A stretch of 64,000 nt of DNA from PXAP01 sp964520585 (GCA_964520585.1 CAZFOO010000002.1:29393-93392); one strand, 5' to 3'. Counted from the stretch's first letter, positions 17,854-27,878 are shown. A program made the numbers and translations. The notes: generated from the sequence alone by a model not told the origin.

Positions 17854-19389
17854 ATGACTTTTACGATAAAGAAAAAGTGGACTGTCACAGTCATAATTGC
17901 TTTATTAATTATTTCATGTTCTGATACAGAGAACCGGCCTATACGTATACTCACAGGCGGTATCAGGCATGAATCCAATACTTTTTCAACCGATCTGACA
18001 ATGGAAGGGGATTTTACAGTGCTAAGGGGAGAAGAGGTTCTGGAAAATTCCGAATGGGCAGAGCATTTTTCCGGTACGCAGACCCGGTTTATCCCCACCC
18101 TTCATGCCTATGCAAGACCTTACGGGGTAGTTTCACGCGAAGCTTTCGAAAAGTTTATGGGAGAAATAACTGAAGGGGTAAGGCAATCCGGTGAAATTGA
18201 CGGGATATATTTGGACATGCATGGAGCTCTGCATGCAGAGGGCTATGAAGATGCTCAGGAATATCTCATTAAGGAGATCAGAAAGGTGGCGGGAGAAAAT
18301 GTTTTGATCAGTGGCAGTTTCGATCTGCACGGAAATATGTCGGCCGGCTTTGTTAATGAGCTCGATATTCTTACAGCTTTCCGAACAGCTCCTCATGTGG
18401 ATGGAAATGAAACAAAGATCCGGGCCATTCAACTGCTTACCGGGGCAATCAAAAATTCCATGAAACCCGCTATTGTTCACATTCCTGTACCTGTCCTTAT
18501 TCCAGGAGAAAAGGGTATTACTTTCGTTGAACCGCTATATTCGATTTATGAAAGGCTCCCGGAAATATCAGAAAAAGAGGGAATTCTGGATGCATCCGTA
18601 TTTATAGGCTGTGCCTGGTCCGATCTTAAAAGGACATCCATCACCGTTCAGGTAGTAGCTGAAGATTCTTCATACATGGCGATGGCCGAGAACGAAGCAA
18701 GAAAATTAGCGGCAGATATCTGGAATATCCGTAGCGAACTTGAATTTGAAGTACCTGTGGCGGAAATTGATGATGCTATAGATGTTGCCCTTGATGATCC
18801 TGCCCAAACGGTATATATATCAGATTCCGGAGATAATACTACTGCCGGAGCTGCGGGTGACATTCCCCTGGTTCTGGAAAGGCTTATTGCAAAGGGTGTA
18901 AAAGATGCTGTTGTGGCGGGCATCGTTGACAGGAAAGCTGTTCTGGAATGCATTGAAAATGGAACCGGATCAAGAGTTAAATTGGACATCGGGGGTAAGC
19001 TGGATACTGTTTTTGGAAGCCCGCTCCCAGTAGATGGATTTGTAAAAAGCATTACCCAAACCAGCCATAATGATACCGCTGCCATTGTCAATGTGTCAGG
19101 TATAGATGTTGTTCTTCTGAGCCAGCGGCGTTCATTTACAAGGATCGGGGATTTTAATGATTTGAATATTGATCCCCTGGGCTATAAAATAGTTGTAGTG
19201 AAACTGGGTTATCTGTATCCCGAATTACGGGAAATAGCTCCAAAGTCGATAATGGCATTAACCCCGGGCATGGCATACCAGGTTGTTGAAAAACTTCCCT
19301 ATAAGAACATACAAAGACCGATATATCCACTGGATCCCGATATGGAATGGGATCCGTACGAATACCCTTTCCCGGAAACTAAAAATTAA
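17854..19389 (+). CDS. M81 family metallopeptidase (MlrC-like), lipoprotein
   Basis: Members of the M81 family include microcystinase C (MlrC), a zinc peptidase acting on small linear peptides. The 511-residue protein has a signal peptide with lipobox LLIISCSD. The N-terminal catalytic domain shows TGGIRHESNTFS, DGIYLDMHGALHAEG and SGSFDLHGNMS, all with candidate zinc-binding or catalytic Asp/His/Glu residues. The C-terminal MlrC domain contains VYISDSGDNTTAGAAGD. Most family members are cytoplasmic, so a lipoprotein version that would act outside the inner membrane is notable. The substrate cannot be inferred from the neighbours. The next gene is convergent. Confidence 0.85.
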   Translation: MTFTIKKKWTVTVIIALLIISCSDTENRPIRILTGGIRHESNTFSTDLTMEGDFTVLRGEEVLENSEWAEHFSGTQTRFIPTLHAYARPYGVVSREAFEKFMGEITEGVRQSGEIDGIYLDMHGALHAEGYEDAQEYLIKEIRKVAGENVLISGSFDLHGNMSAGFVNELDILTAFRTAPHVDGNETKIRAIQLLTGAIKNSMKPAIVHIPVPVLIPGEKGITFVEPLYSIYERLPEISEKEGILDASVFIGCAWSDLKRTSITVQVVAEDSSYMAMAENEARKLAADIWNIRSELEFEVPVAEIDDAIDVALDDPAQTVYISDSGDNTTAGAAGDIPLVLERLIAKGVKDAVVAGIVDRKAVLECIENGTGSRVKLDIGGKLDTVFGSPLPVDGFVKSITQTSHNDTAAIVNVSGIDVVLLSQRRSFTRIGDFNDLNIDPLGYKIVVVKLGYLYPELREIAPKSIMALTPGMAYQVVEKLPYKNIQRPIYPLDPDMEWDPYEYPFPETKN

Positions 19390-19396
19390 TAATTCG

Positions 19397-20266
19397 TCAT
19401 GCCGGCGGTATTCCCCGGTATTTTTTGAATCTTGCGCCAAGCTGAAGATCTTTTGAGGTAACGCAAAGAACCGGAACAGGAGATTTGCTGAGCATCTGCT
19501 GGGCATTACTGCCCAGTAAAAAATTCCGGAATGAAGATTCCTGCTCAGTCATAATTGAAATAAGGTCCATTTTCTCGTTACGGGCATATTCAATTATCGT
19601 TTCGGGAATGTCTTCTCCCTTACGTATGGTGACAACTGTTTCAATTCCATTCTCTTCAAAATAATCCGAAACTTGATTTGACCATGATTTGATCCTTTGC
19701 ATAAGATCCGGATCATTCCCTGACGATACGCCCATAACGTGAACCTTTGCCCCGAAATGTTTTGCTATCTTAAGAGTATATGGTACTTTCTGCCGGGTTT
19801 CCATTGTGTAATCAACCGGAAGAAGTATCCTTGCGATATTGTTAGGAACAATTCCGTATTTTATAGCAAATACAGGGCATTCGCTTGCAGTTATTATCTT
19901 TAAAGCATTGCTCCCGATGAATAATTCCTCAAAACCCGAGGCCCCATGGGTAGATACTGCGATCAGAGAACCTTCAAAAGACTCAGCCTGCTCCACAACT
20001 TCATCATAGATCTTCCCTTTTTTTATTATATATGTCAACTCAACTCCATCAGGAAGTTTATGAGCATACTCTTCCTGAATTTCCATAAACCTGTTTTTGG
20101 CGAAACTGTTTTCCTCATCCCGGGAAATTTGAGAGAAATCCGAGCTTCTTTTAACAACATAAACCATTTGGATATTGGCTTTTGTTCTTGAAGAAATTAT
20201 CAAGGCCAGATCAAGCCCGTTCATAGATTCTTTCGAAAAATCGAGTGGAACAATTATCTGCTTCAT
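19397..20266 (-). CDS. Universal stress protein with two tandem UspA domains
   Basis: Two UspA-type domains, residues about 1-140 (MKQIIVPLDFSKESMNGLDL ... AVSTHGASGFEELFIGSNAL) and about 145-280 (ILLPVDYTMETRQKVPYTLK ... LLGSNAQQMLSKSPVPVLCV). The G-x2-G-x9-G(S/T) ATP-loop pattern is recognisable in GASGFEELFIGSNA and less complete in the second copy. Such proteins bind ATP or act as dimers in stress adaptation. ATG at 20266 is preferred to GTG at 20269. It converges with the M81 gene. Confidence 0.88.
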   Translation of the reverse strand: MKQIIVPLDFSKESMNGLDLALIISSRTKANIQMVYVVKRSSDFSQISRDEENSFAKNRFMEIQEEYAHKLPDGVELTYIIKKGKIYDEVVEQAESFEGSLIAVSTHGASGFEELFIGSNALKIITASECPVFAIKYGIVPNNIARILLPVDYTMETRQKVPYTLKIAKHFGAKVHVMGVSSGNDPDLMQRIKSWSNQVSDYFEENGIETVVTIRKGEDIPETIIEYARNEKMDLISIMTEQESSFRNFLLGSNAQQMLSKSPVPVLCVTSKDLQLGARFKKYRGIPPA

Positions 20267-20735
20267 CACAAAATATTTAGTCTCTTATGCAATGGTTAAT
20301 ATTAATTTTTAAATTTTACGTAAAAAGACACAACTTAGTTATACAAAATCCATATTTTCTGGCATTTTAAATTATTTTTTTATTTGAACATCACAGCAAT
20401 CTTCAATTCATCTCATCAGATAAAATCCGGAAGTATCACACGAGTCATATTTTAAATAGTAAATAACGAAGGTTACAATTTTTCTTTCCGGAATAAATGA
20501 TATTGTTTAAAATTTTTTACATTTATACTGTTAAAAACAAGAAGTAAAAATTTCGTCAATAAAATACAAAATTTTCACTTACAGGATGAATCGCTTCGCT
20601 TTAACTTATATTATTTAAAGTATTCAGATTATTTATCATTTATGCTACTTAGTCAGGGCTCGGAAAAAATGCTTTTCAATCCGTGAATCGTCATACAATG
20701 TAATTCTTCTCTGATCTATTTAAAAGCACTAAAAA

Positions 20736-20875
20736 AGCATGTGTAATCGACGAAATCAATTTTTTTCATCCGTATGTGTGTATTTTGACTTCGTCGATTT
20801 TTCATTTAGCCAGCTTTACTTTTTGCTGATTTTGTCTGATGAAAAATTCGGATAAAAAAAATTCATGTACATTTA
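20736..20875 (+). repeat. Dispersed intergenic repeat, copy 1
   Basis: Contains TGTAATCGACGAA (20742-20754), ACTTCGTCGATTTTTCAT, and a 55-base stretch (20809-20863) identical to 30400-30454. Similarity continues back to TTCATT at 20801. It ends in AATTCATGTACATTTA, whose TACATTTA (20868-20875) resembles a -7 element and matches the ends of copies 2 and 4. It lies directly upstream of the acyl-CoA ligase gene. The rest of the 20270-20735 gap is AT-rich with nothing recognisable. Confidence 0.85.
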
Positions 20876-20901
20876 CGTTTAAACCAATCCCGGCACTAAC
20901 C

Positions 20902-22566
20902 ATGATGAAAGAAAATTTTATTGAGTTTATTGGAACCAGTATTAAAAACAACTGGGATAAGCAAGCCTTTTCAGACTACAAAGGCTCAAGCTATAAATAT
21001 TCCGATGTAGCCCATAGGATAGCACGAATACATATAGCATTTGAACAGGGCGGCATTAAAAGAGGCGATCATATAGCCCTTCTTGGTAAGAATTCAGCTC
21101 ACTGGACAATAGTCTACCTTGCCACCATATCTTATGGTGCAGTGATAGTTCCCATTCTTCCGGATTTCAAGCCTAAAGACGTACATCACATTGTAACCCA
21201 CTCCGATTCCAAAGTTCTATTTGTCGCCGAAAATATTCTGGAAACATTGAAAGAAACTGAAATGGCCGGGCTTCAGGCCATATTTTCAATTAGTGATTTT
21301 TCTTTGATTTCTCATGCAGGGAAGATTGGGCTAAAAGAAAAACTTGCTTCCATTGATGATCTTTTTGAGAAAAAATATGATGGAGGATTTAATACGGGAA
21401 ACTTTACCCTTGCAGAAGTACCGAATAACGATCTGGCCGTCATTAGCTATACTTCAGGAACAACAGGGTTTTCCAAAGGAGTCATGCTACCACATAACAG
21501 TCTTATTGCTAATATTGTATATGCGCATAACAACATGCCACTTCAACCGGGAGATGCAATAGTGTCTTTTCTCCCCCTTGCACATTCTTATGGATGTGCT
21601 TTTGAATTCCTGTTCCCTTTTACGCTGGGATGTCATATAACCTTTCTTACCAAAACCCCGTCTCCTCAAATCATATTAGGAGCTTTTAAAGAGATAAGGC
21701 CCAGACTTGTACTTGCAGTACCTCTGGTAATTGAAAAAATCTACAAGAAACAGCTTCTTCCTGTTCTTGAAAAACCTTCCGTCAAATTTATGCTCAAGGT
21801 ACCCGGTATCAATAACTTAATCTATAAAAAGATCCATAAAAAGTTAACCGATGCTTTTGGGGGTAATTTTCATGAGGTGGTCATTGGAGGTGCAGCCTTA
21901 AACAAAGATGTAGAACTGTTTTTTAATAAGATAGGCTTCCCTTTCTCTATCGGATATGGCATGACCGAATGCGGTCCACTTATAAGTTATGCAAACTGGG
22001 ATAAAACCAGACTCGGGTCCGCAGGCAAAATGGTTGACACTCTCGAAGTAAAGATAGATTCTGAAGATCCTTATAATGAAGTTGGGGAAATAATGGTGCG
22101 CGGAGAAAATGTGATGACTGGATATTACAAAAATGAACAAGCAACCAGTGATGTACTTGATAAGGACGGATGGCTTCACACAGGAGACCTGGGAGTAATT
22201 GACAAAGATGACTTCGTTTATATCAAAGGCCGGAGTAAAAGCATGTTACTGGGGCCTTCAGGCCAAAATATATATCCTGAAGAAATTGAGGCAAAACTTA
22301 ATAACATGCATTATGTTCTTGAGTCGGTTGTGATTGAAAATAAAGGACGGCTGGTTGCACTGGTATATCCTGACCATGAAGCTGCCAAAAATGCCGGCAT
22401 TGATGATACAAACCTGGAAGCCATAATGGAGAACCATCGCAAAGATCTTAACAATGAGCTGCCGGTTTACATGAATCTTCATAAAATACGGATATATCCT
22501 GAAGAGTTTGAAAAGACACCGAAAAAAAGCATTAAGCGTTTCCTTTATATGGGAGAAGAGGAATAG
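20902..22566 (+). CDS. AMP-dependent acyl-CoA synthetase (long-chain fatty acid-CoA ligase type)
   Basis: ANL-superfamily ligase that adenylates a carboxylic acid, probably a fatty acid, and transfers it to CoA. Visible motifs are the P-loop ISYTSGTTGFSKGVMLPH, A5 GYGMTECGPLIS, the hinge region GWLHTGDLGVIDKDDFVYIKG (quoted parts within it) and YPEEIEAKLN. The open frame extends to an ATG at 20839, but that codon lies inside the dispersed repeat and upstream of its promoter-like end. The ATG pair at 20902/20905 (MMKENFIEFI) is the better start. A strong terminator follows. Exact chain-length preference is not visible. Confidence 0.9.
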   Translation: MMKENFIEFIGTSIKNNWDKQAFSDYKGSSYKYSDVAHRIARIHIAFEQGGIKRGDHIALLGKNSAHWTIVYLATISYGAVIVPILPDFKPKDVHHIVTHSDSKVLFVAENILETLKETEMAGLQAIFSISDFSLISHAGKIGLKEKLASIDDLFEKKYDGGFNTGNFTLAEVPNNDLAVISYTSGTTGFSKGVMLPHNSLIANIVYAHNNMPLQPGDAIVSFLPLAHSYGCAFEFLFPFTLGCHITFLTKTPSPQIILGAFKEIRPRLVLAVPLVIEKIYKKQLLPVLEKPSVKFMLKVPGINNLIYKKIHKKLTDAFGGNFHEVVIGGAALNKDVELFFNKIGFPFSIGYGMTECGPLISYANWDKTRLGSAGKMVDTLEVKIDSEDPYNEVGEIMVRGENVMTGYYKNEQATSDVLDKDGWLHTGDLGVIDKDDFVYIKGRSKSMLLGPSGQNIYPEEIEAKLNNMHYVLESVVIENKGRLVALVYPDHEAAKNAGIDDTNLEAIMENHRKDLNNELPVYMNLHKIRIYPEEFEKTPKKSIKRFLYMGEEE

Positions 22567-22592
22567 CCTTATTCCTGACCGGAAAATCTCCG

Positions 22593-22628
22593 GAAGCCAT
22601 TTGTTTTATTGCAAATGGCTTCTTTTTT
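22593..22628 (+). terminator. Rho-independent terminator after the acyl-CoA ligase gene
   Basis: An 11-bp perfect stem (GAAGCCATTTG at 22593-22603 with 22612-22622) closes an eight-base loop and is followed by six T. It starts 27 bases after the stop codon. Confidence 0.92.
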
Positions 22629-22738
22629 GTATTTTAGAGCCCTTTCCTTAAATCTTTATTAGTACGAACCCTTAAACAACACAGATAAAAGTTACATAAA
22701 TCAGAAGATGGTCTTACAAGTACAAAATATAAATATTT

Positions 22739-24220
22739 ATGCAAAACAATAACCTCTACCTGGCATTTGATTTCGGCGCTGAAAGTTCAAGGGCCGTTTG
22801 CGGATATCTTGAAAATAACAAGCTTTCCCTCAAAGAAATTTACAGGTTTAAAACCGGAATGCTCTCGCTGGACAATCATTTTTACTGGAATGTTTATCGG
22901 TTTTATGAAGAAATGCTCAGGGCTATGAGCATTTGTGCCCAAAAAGAAAAACTCCAGCCCTGCTCAGTAGCCATCGATTCCTGGGGCGTTGATTTCGGAT
23001 TTTTGTCTGAAGACGACACCATTATCCGTATCCCTTATGCCTATCGTGATTTGCAGGTAACTGATGCAATGCCTGATTTTCATAAGATAGTTCCCCCAGA
23101 AAAGATATATTCGTTAACCGGAATTTCCATGCAGCCTTTTAACAGCCTCTATCATCTGCATGCAATGAAACTTAATAACGACCCGGTTCTAAAAATGGGC
23201 CGGAGACTGATGTTCATACCCGATCTTCTGAATTTTCTTCTTTCAGGAGAAAAGAAAACCGAATTCAGCTTTGCAACAACATCACAATTGTATAATCCTT
23301 TTAAAGGACAATGGGAGGAGGAACTTCTTGCAAAAGTAGGGTTGGATACTTCACTGATGAATGATATCATTGCTCCCGGTGAAATCATCGCTCCTATAAA
23401 AGATGATATTTGCAGTCAAACCGGTATCAGGCAGGCTAATTTGGTATCTGCATGTTCACATGATACTGGATCGGCTATTGTAGCCGTACCGGCAACCGGG
23501 GATGACTGGGCCTATATAAGTTCAGGGACCTGGTCGCTGATGGGACTGGAACTCAATTCTCCAATTGTAAACGAAAAAGCTCTGGAATATAACTTTTCTA
23601 ATGAAGGCGGTGCAGGAGGAACGTTCAGATTTTTGAAAAATATCATGGGGCTATGGTTGTTGCAGCAATGTCAAAAAAGATGGTCGGATTCAGGAAAGGA
23701 ATACAATTATCCTCAACTCATCGATGAGGCTGCCAGGGCAACCCCTTTTAAAACATTCATAGATCCGGATTACGAAAAATTTTTCAATCCCCCCGACATG
23801 TTGTCGGCAATAGATGATTTTTGTGAGCTCACCTCACAAAGCAAGCCCTCTTCCCCGGGTGAATATGTAAGAGCGATACTTGAAAGCCTTGCTCTTAAAT
23901 ACAGGCACGTGATGGAACAACTTACTGAGGTGAGCGGAAAACAGATTAATACAATACATATCATAGGCGGGGGCACAAAGAATAAATTACTTTGCCAGTT
24001 TACTGCTGACGCCACAGGGAAAAAGGTGATTACCGGACCGGCAGAGGGTACGGCGGCAGGAAATATCCTTATGCAGATGATTGCAAAAGGACAGGCCGGT
24101 TCTATCGAAGAGATCCGGTCAATTGTAAGGAATTCTTTTGATTTCGGGCTATATACCCCCGGGATGTCCCCTAAATGGGAAAATGCATACCAGAAATTCC
24201 TTGAAATTTTAAAAAGATAA
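22739..24220 (+). CDS. FGGY-family deoxysugar kinase (rhamnulokinase/fuculokinase)
   Basis: Phosphorylates a ketose of the L-rhamnose/L-fucose type with ATP. The sequence follows RhaB-like proteins: N-terminal phosphate-binding LAFDFGAESSRAVCGYLE, VAIDSWGVDFGFL, then SACSHDTGSAIVAVPA and AYISSGTWSLMGLEL, and the C-terminal ATP-binding IHIIGGGTKNKLLCQFTADA. The length of 493 residues fits. Family similarity says rhamnulokinase, but the adjacent genes are a fucose transporter and fucose isomerase, so L-fuculose is an equally likely substrate. No rhamnose isomerase or aldolase is seen here. It converges with fucP. Confidence 0.88.
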   Translation: MQNNNLYLAFDFGAESSRAVCGYLENNKLSLKEIYRFKTGMLSLDNHFYWNVYRFYEEMLRAMSICAQKEKLQPCSVAIDSWGVDFGFLSEDDTIIRIPYAYRDLQVTDAMPDFHKIVPPEKIYSLTGISMQPFNSLYHLHAMKLNNDPVLKMGRRLMFIPDLLNFLLSGEKKTEFSFATTSQLYNPFKGQWEEELLAKVGLDTSLMNDIIAPGEIIAPIKDDICSQTGIRQANLVSACSHDTGSAIVAVPATGDDWAYISSGTWSLMGLELNSPIVNEKALEYNFSNEGGAGGTFRFLKNIMGLWLLQQCQKRWSDSGKEYNYPQLIDEAARATPFKTFIDPDYEKFFNPPDMLSAIDDFCELTSQSKPSSPGEYVRAILESLALKYRHVMEQLTEVSGKQINTIHIIGGGTKNKLLCQFTADATGKKVITGPAEGTAAGNILMQMIAKGQAGSIEEIRSIVRNSFDFGLYTPGMSPKWENAYQKFLEILKR

Positions 24221-24231
24221 TGAAACTACCC

Positions 24232-24246
24232 CGGGGCAGAGCCCCG
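24232..24246. terminator. Short GC-rich hairpin between convergent genes
   Basis: CGGGGC, loop AGA, GCCCCG. It lies just after the kinase stop and between convergent genes, so it may help end transcription, but it lacks a T-tract. Confidence 0.3.
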
Positions 24247-24388
24247 AAGTATGCTAATGGTATTTGTTATTTCCGGCCCGTAGTATAAGGGTATCCAGTC
24301 ACTTAATGAATAATATATTCACCTTCCCTACTGCCGGTTTAAAATGTGGCCACGGCTTATTAATCATTACATTACGGGATCGGGAAAA

Positions 24389-25651
24389 TCAGCTTAACGG
24401 CTCTTTCCGGAAAATGTTGAAAGTCCCGAAACGACCGTAGATTGCAATAAGTGCAAAACAAAACAACGGAACTAAAAACGCTAATTTAATACTGCCTGTG
24501 AGGTCAGAAACTTGTCCCTGAATAGCTGTGAGCACTGCACCTCCCAGAATTGCCATTATAAGCCCGCTGGCCCCTATTTTCGTATCATTACCCAGTCCGC
24601 GGACCGATATACCATATATTGTGGGAAACATCAGTGACATACAGGCTGAAATTGCTACCAGTGATATAACAGCAGGATACCCGCTTAACATTATTACTCC
24701 CAAAGTACAGATAATAGCCAGAAGGGCTGAGATGCTAAGAAGATTGCGTGGACTGAAATACTTCATCAATCCGGTGAAAACAAAACGCAGGACAGTAAAA
24801 ACAACCAGAGCGGCAATATAGTATGTTGATGATTGCTCTTCATTTGTACCAAGCTCCTGCATAACAAATCTTATGGTAAAAGACCATACTCCTATCTGTG
24901 CACCAACATAAAAAAACTGGGCCAGTACGCCGCTGGTATACCTGGAATTTTTTAAAAGTCTGCCAAGACTTGCTTTAAGGTCAAGGCGCACCTCTGTGTC
25001 AGAGGCTTTTGGCATTTTAGTGGTGGCAATTATGAGCCAGATCACCAATAAAAACAGTGCAACGCCCACATACGGCCCCATCATGGCATTTAGCTCCTGA
25101 GCTCTTATGACACCAAGTTCTTCGTGGGTCATGAGTGCCCGGTCTGCTGCTCCTGCATGGTTAAGATGGGAAAGAATAAAATATTTGCTTATGATGACAC
25201 CCGTAATTGATCCTATAGGATTGAATGACTGTGCAAAATTCAATCTCCGCGTTCCGGTTTCTTCCGGCCCCATCGCAATAATATAGGGATTTGCCGTCGT
25301 CTCCAGTACTGATAAGCCACCGGCAAGAATGAACAGGGCTCCAAGAAAATGACCGTAACTCATGGTAAGGCTTGCAGGATAAAAAAGCAGTCCCCCGGTG
25401 ATAAACATCCCCAGGCCCAGTAATATACCGGACTTATAAGTGAATTTCCTGATAAAAATTGCGGCTGGTAAGGCAAGACAGAAGTAGGAACCATAAAAAG
25501 CTATCTGTATCCAGGATGTCTGAAAATCACTCATGCTCAGAATCCGTTTAAATGCAGCCAGCAATGTATCAGTCATATTATTGGCCAGACCCCACATGAA
25601 GAAAAGTGAGGTTACCAGTATAAAAGGCAAAAGGGGAGTTGACTTTCTCAT
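24389..25651 (-). CDS. fucP: L-fucose:H+ symporter (MFS)
   Basis: Twelve-helix major facilitator of the FHS family that imports L-fucose with a proton. Its 420 residues begin with LPFILVTSLFFMWGLANNMTDTLL, containing the family's conserved WGLANNMTDTL, followed by FQTSWIQIAFYGSYFCLALPA. FHS signatures include SVLETTANPYI and NFAQSFNPIGSITG. It is immediately downstream of fucI on the minus strand (about 215 bases between), forming a fucose uptake and isomerisation pair. Related FHS permeases carry other sugars, but fucI as neighbour supports fucose. Confidence 0.9.
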   Translation of the reverse strand: MRKSTPLLPFILVTSLFFMWGLANNMTDTLLAAFKRILSMSDFQTSWIQIAFYGSYFCLALPAAIFIRKFTYKSGILLGLGMFITGGLLFYPASLTMSYGHFLGALFILAGGLSVLETTANPYIIAMGPEETGTRRLNFAQSFNPIGSITGVIISKYFILSHLNHAGAADRALMTHEELGVIRAQELNAMMGPYVGVALFLLVIWLIIATTKMPKASDTEVRLDLKASLGRLLKNSRYTSGVLAQFFYVGAQIGVWSFTIRFVMQELGTNEEQSSTYYIAALVVFTVLRFVFTGLMKYFSPRNLLSISALLAIICTLGVIMLSGYPAVISLVAISACMSLMFPTIYGISVRGLGNDTKIGASGLIMAILGGAVLTAIQGQVSDLTGSIKLAFLVPLFCFALIAIYGRFGTFNIFRKEPLS

Positions 25652-25865
25652 AAATAAATATTGTTAATTAAAAATAAGCAGTAAGCATTAGCCATCAGCA
25701 AAGATGAATATAATTAGAATAAATCAGGTTCATCAAATAAATATTTAAATTTTATCAACTGGTCGGATATATCAATAATCTTCAAAAGATCTGATTAACC
25801 TGCCTGCTGCTTCCAGATACAAAAATAGCATAAGAGGCAATATTTGAGAGGTTAAAAATATAATT

Positions 25866-27656
25866 TTATTTATATAATGGTCCGAAATTTCCACACGCTC
25901 TGTAGTCAGCTCCTTCATGGTCCATACCAAATGCCGGCCAGGCAGAAGGACGGAAAATAGTGTCGTTTGGAACATTGTGCATAGATACAGGAATACGCAG
26001 TAAGGCAGCCAGACTTATCAGATCTGCCCCGATATGTCCATAGGAATATGCACCGTGATTTGCACCCCAGTTTGCCATTACAGAATATACATCTGTAAAT
26101 GGTCCGCTACCGGTTAGATTTGGAACAAACCATGTTGTAGGCCAGGTAGGATCAGTCCGGTTGTTCAAAACATTATGTATATTTTCCGGAAGTCCGACAG
26201 TATATCCTTCTGCCAGCTGCAACACAGGGCCCAGTCCATCAACAATATTTATCCTGGACATGGTAACAGGCATACTCCCTTTAGTCAGAAATGTGGATGA
26301 ATATCCCCCTCCCCTGAAATATTCAGTTGTTGCGGGCCCCCATGTGGTATTCTTAAGGCACTGGCCGGCTTCCTCATCAGTTACTTCCCACCACGGCTTA
26401 ATTGCCGGCTTACCTTCAATACTTTGCATTCCCGTGCCATCCAGAGCAGATGGCCCCGAATTGATAAGATGAATAAATCCTTTTGATGCAATGCCTTCAG
26501 GCAAATATCCGGTTACCCGTTTAACTGCTTCGGGGCTCCAGTAAGTTCTCACATCAGAGAAGACCTGTGCGCTACCAGTTAACAGGTGGCCGAAAAGCAT
26601 TGCAACTCCATTCAGGCTGTCATTCTCTGTTGCAAGCATAAAAGGCTGTCTGATTCCGTTCCAGTCGAATGATGAACAGAGCATTGCCTCCATGAAATCA
26701 CCGTTTGGAAAATGATCGGTCCATTGCCTCTGGCCCTGGAATCCGGCAACCAGCGCATTGTGACCAAGAGCCTCTTCTCCAAATCCGGCCTCTTTGAGCT
26801 TTTCATTGCCAACCATGAGGTCACGGGCAATGAGAGTCATTTTTACTACAAACTCCCAATCTTTGTCCTTCTGCTCGCGGGATCGTTGTTTATCAGGTGG
26901 ATTCCTGTCCTCACCCTCCTTACAATTATCCTTTACCCATTTTATAGCCTGCTGAAATTCATCGTTATCGTAAATATTTTCATCTATACGACGTACAAAC
27001 TCAGACATATCAACATATTCATTCCTCATTCCCAGGTATTTCTGAAAAAATCCGGCATCAACAATTGATCCTGCTATACCCATGGAAACTGATCCCATCG
27101 AAAGATAAGAGGTGCCGCGCATGGTAGCAACAGCCAGTCCGGCCCTTGCAAATCGTAATATTTTCTCTTTAACATCCTCCGGAATAGTATCATCATCACT
27201 GTCCTGCACATCCCTTCCATAAATCCCGAATGCCGGCAATCCTTTCTGATTATGAGCAGCCAGTACGGCAGCAAGGTAAACGGCACCCGGTCTTTCGGTT
27301 CCGTTAAAACCCCAGACAGCCTTGGGCAAATAAGGATCCATATCCATGGTTTCACTTCCGTAACACCAGCAAGGTGTAACAGTTAGGGATACTCCCACTC
27401 CTATTTCTGAAAATTTATCGGCACATGAGGCTGCTTCAGTAACTCCGCCGATGCAGGTATCAGGAATAACACATTCAACTTTGCTGCCATCCGGATGCCG
27501 GAGATTATTTTCAATTAGCTCCGCAGCCCTGATGGCCATATCCATTGTTTGCTTCTCAAGCGATTCTCTTACTCCTTTACGTCTTCCGTCAATTGTGGGC
27601 CTTATTCCAATTTTAGGTCTCCGTCCCACAAGTCTGTTTTCTTTTCTGGGTTCCAT
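25866..27656 (-). CDS. fucI: L-fucose isomerase
   Basis: Mn-dependent isomerase converting L-fucose to L-fuculose in the cytoplasm. Starting at ATG 27656 (MEPRKENRLVGRRPKIGIRP) it has 596 residues, close to the family's ~590. The open frame reaches 27701 but the extra 15 residues are hydrophobic and unlike the family. Likely metal ligands are the Glu of NGDFMEAMLCSSFDWNG, the Asp of LATENDSLNG and a His in NWGANHGAYSYGHIGADL. fucP lies downstream; the FGGY kinase is convergent beyond it. Aldolase and regulator genes are not in the window. Confidence 0.95.
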   Translation of the reverse strand: MEPRKENRLVGRRPKIGIRPTIDGRRKGVRESLEKQTMDMAIRAAELIENNLRHPDGSKVECVIPDTCIGGVTEAASCADKFSEIGVGVSLTVTPCWCYGSETMDMDPYLPKAVWGFNGTERPGAVYLAAVLAAHNQKGLPAFGIYGRDVQDSDDDTIPEDVKEKILRFARAGLAVATMRGTSYLSMGSVSMGIAGSIVDAGFFQKYLGMRNEYVDMSEFVRRIDENIYDNDEFQQAIKWVKDNCKEGEDRNPPDKQRSREQKDKDWEFVVKMTLIARDLMVGNEKLKEAGFGEEALGHNALVAGFQGQRQWTDHFPNGDFMEAMLCSSFDWNGIRQPFMLATENDSLNGVAMLFGHLLTGSAQVFSDVRTYWSPEAVKRVTGYLPEGIASKGFIHLINSGPSALDGTGMQSIEGKPAIKPWWEVTDEEAGQCLKNTTWGPATTEYFRGGGYSSTFLTKGSMPVTMSRINIVDGLGPVLQLAEGYTVGLPENIHNVLNNRTDPTWPTTWFVPNLTGSGPFTDVYSVMANWGANHGAYSYGHIGADLISLAALLRIPVSMHNVPNDTIFRPSAWPAFGMDHEGADYRACGNFGPLYK

Positions 27657-27852
27657 ATCAAATATTATTAATGTTCCGGTTATTAAAGAATATTGAGGCA
27701 AAATGCCGGTGATCTTCTATCTTTGGGCCAATGGCTATCATACCTGGTCATGCACGCTGCAAAAACGGTATTGGGTTTTAATAGATTCAGCCTGTTTTTG
27801 GGCCTAAGTTAAAAAATTTCCTTTGAAAACCATTTTTTATCATTTATGCCAA

Positions 27853-27878
27853 TAAAAAAAACCGGCATTATCCGGCTT
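27853..27878 (-). terminator. Rho-independent terminator (minus strand)
   Basis: On the minus strand AAGCCGG, a six-base loop, CCGGTTT and a T run form a 7-bp hairpin (one G:U) with a T-tract. It follows the small gene ending at 27994 and precedes fucI, so it separates the two transcripts. Confidence 0.65.
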
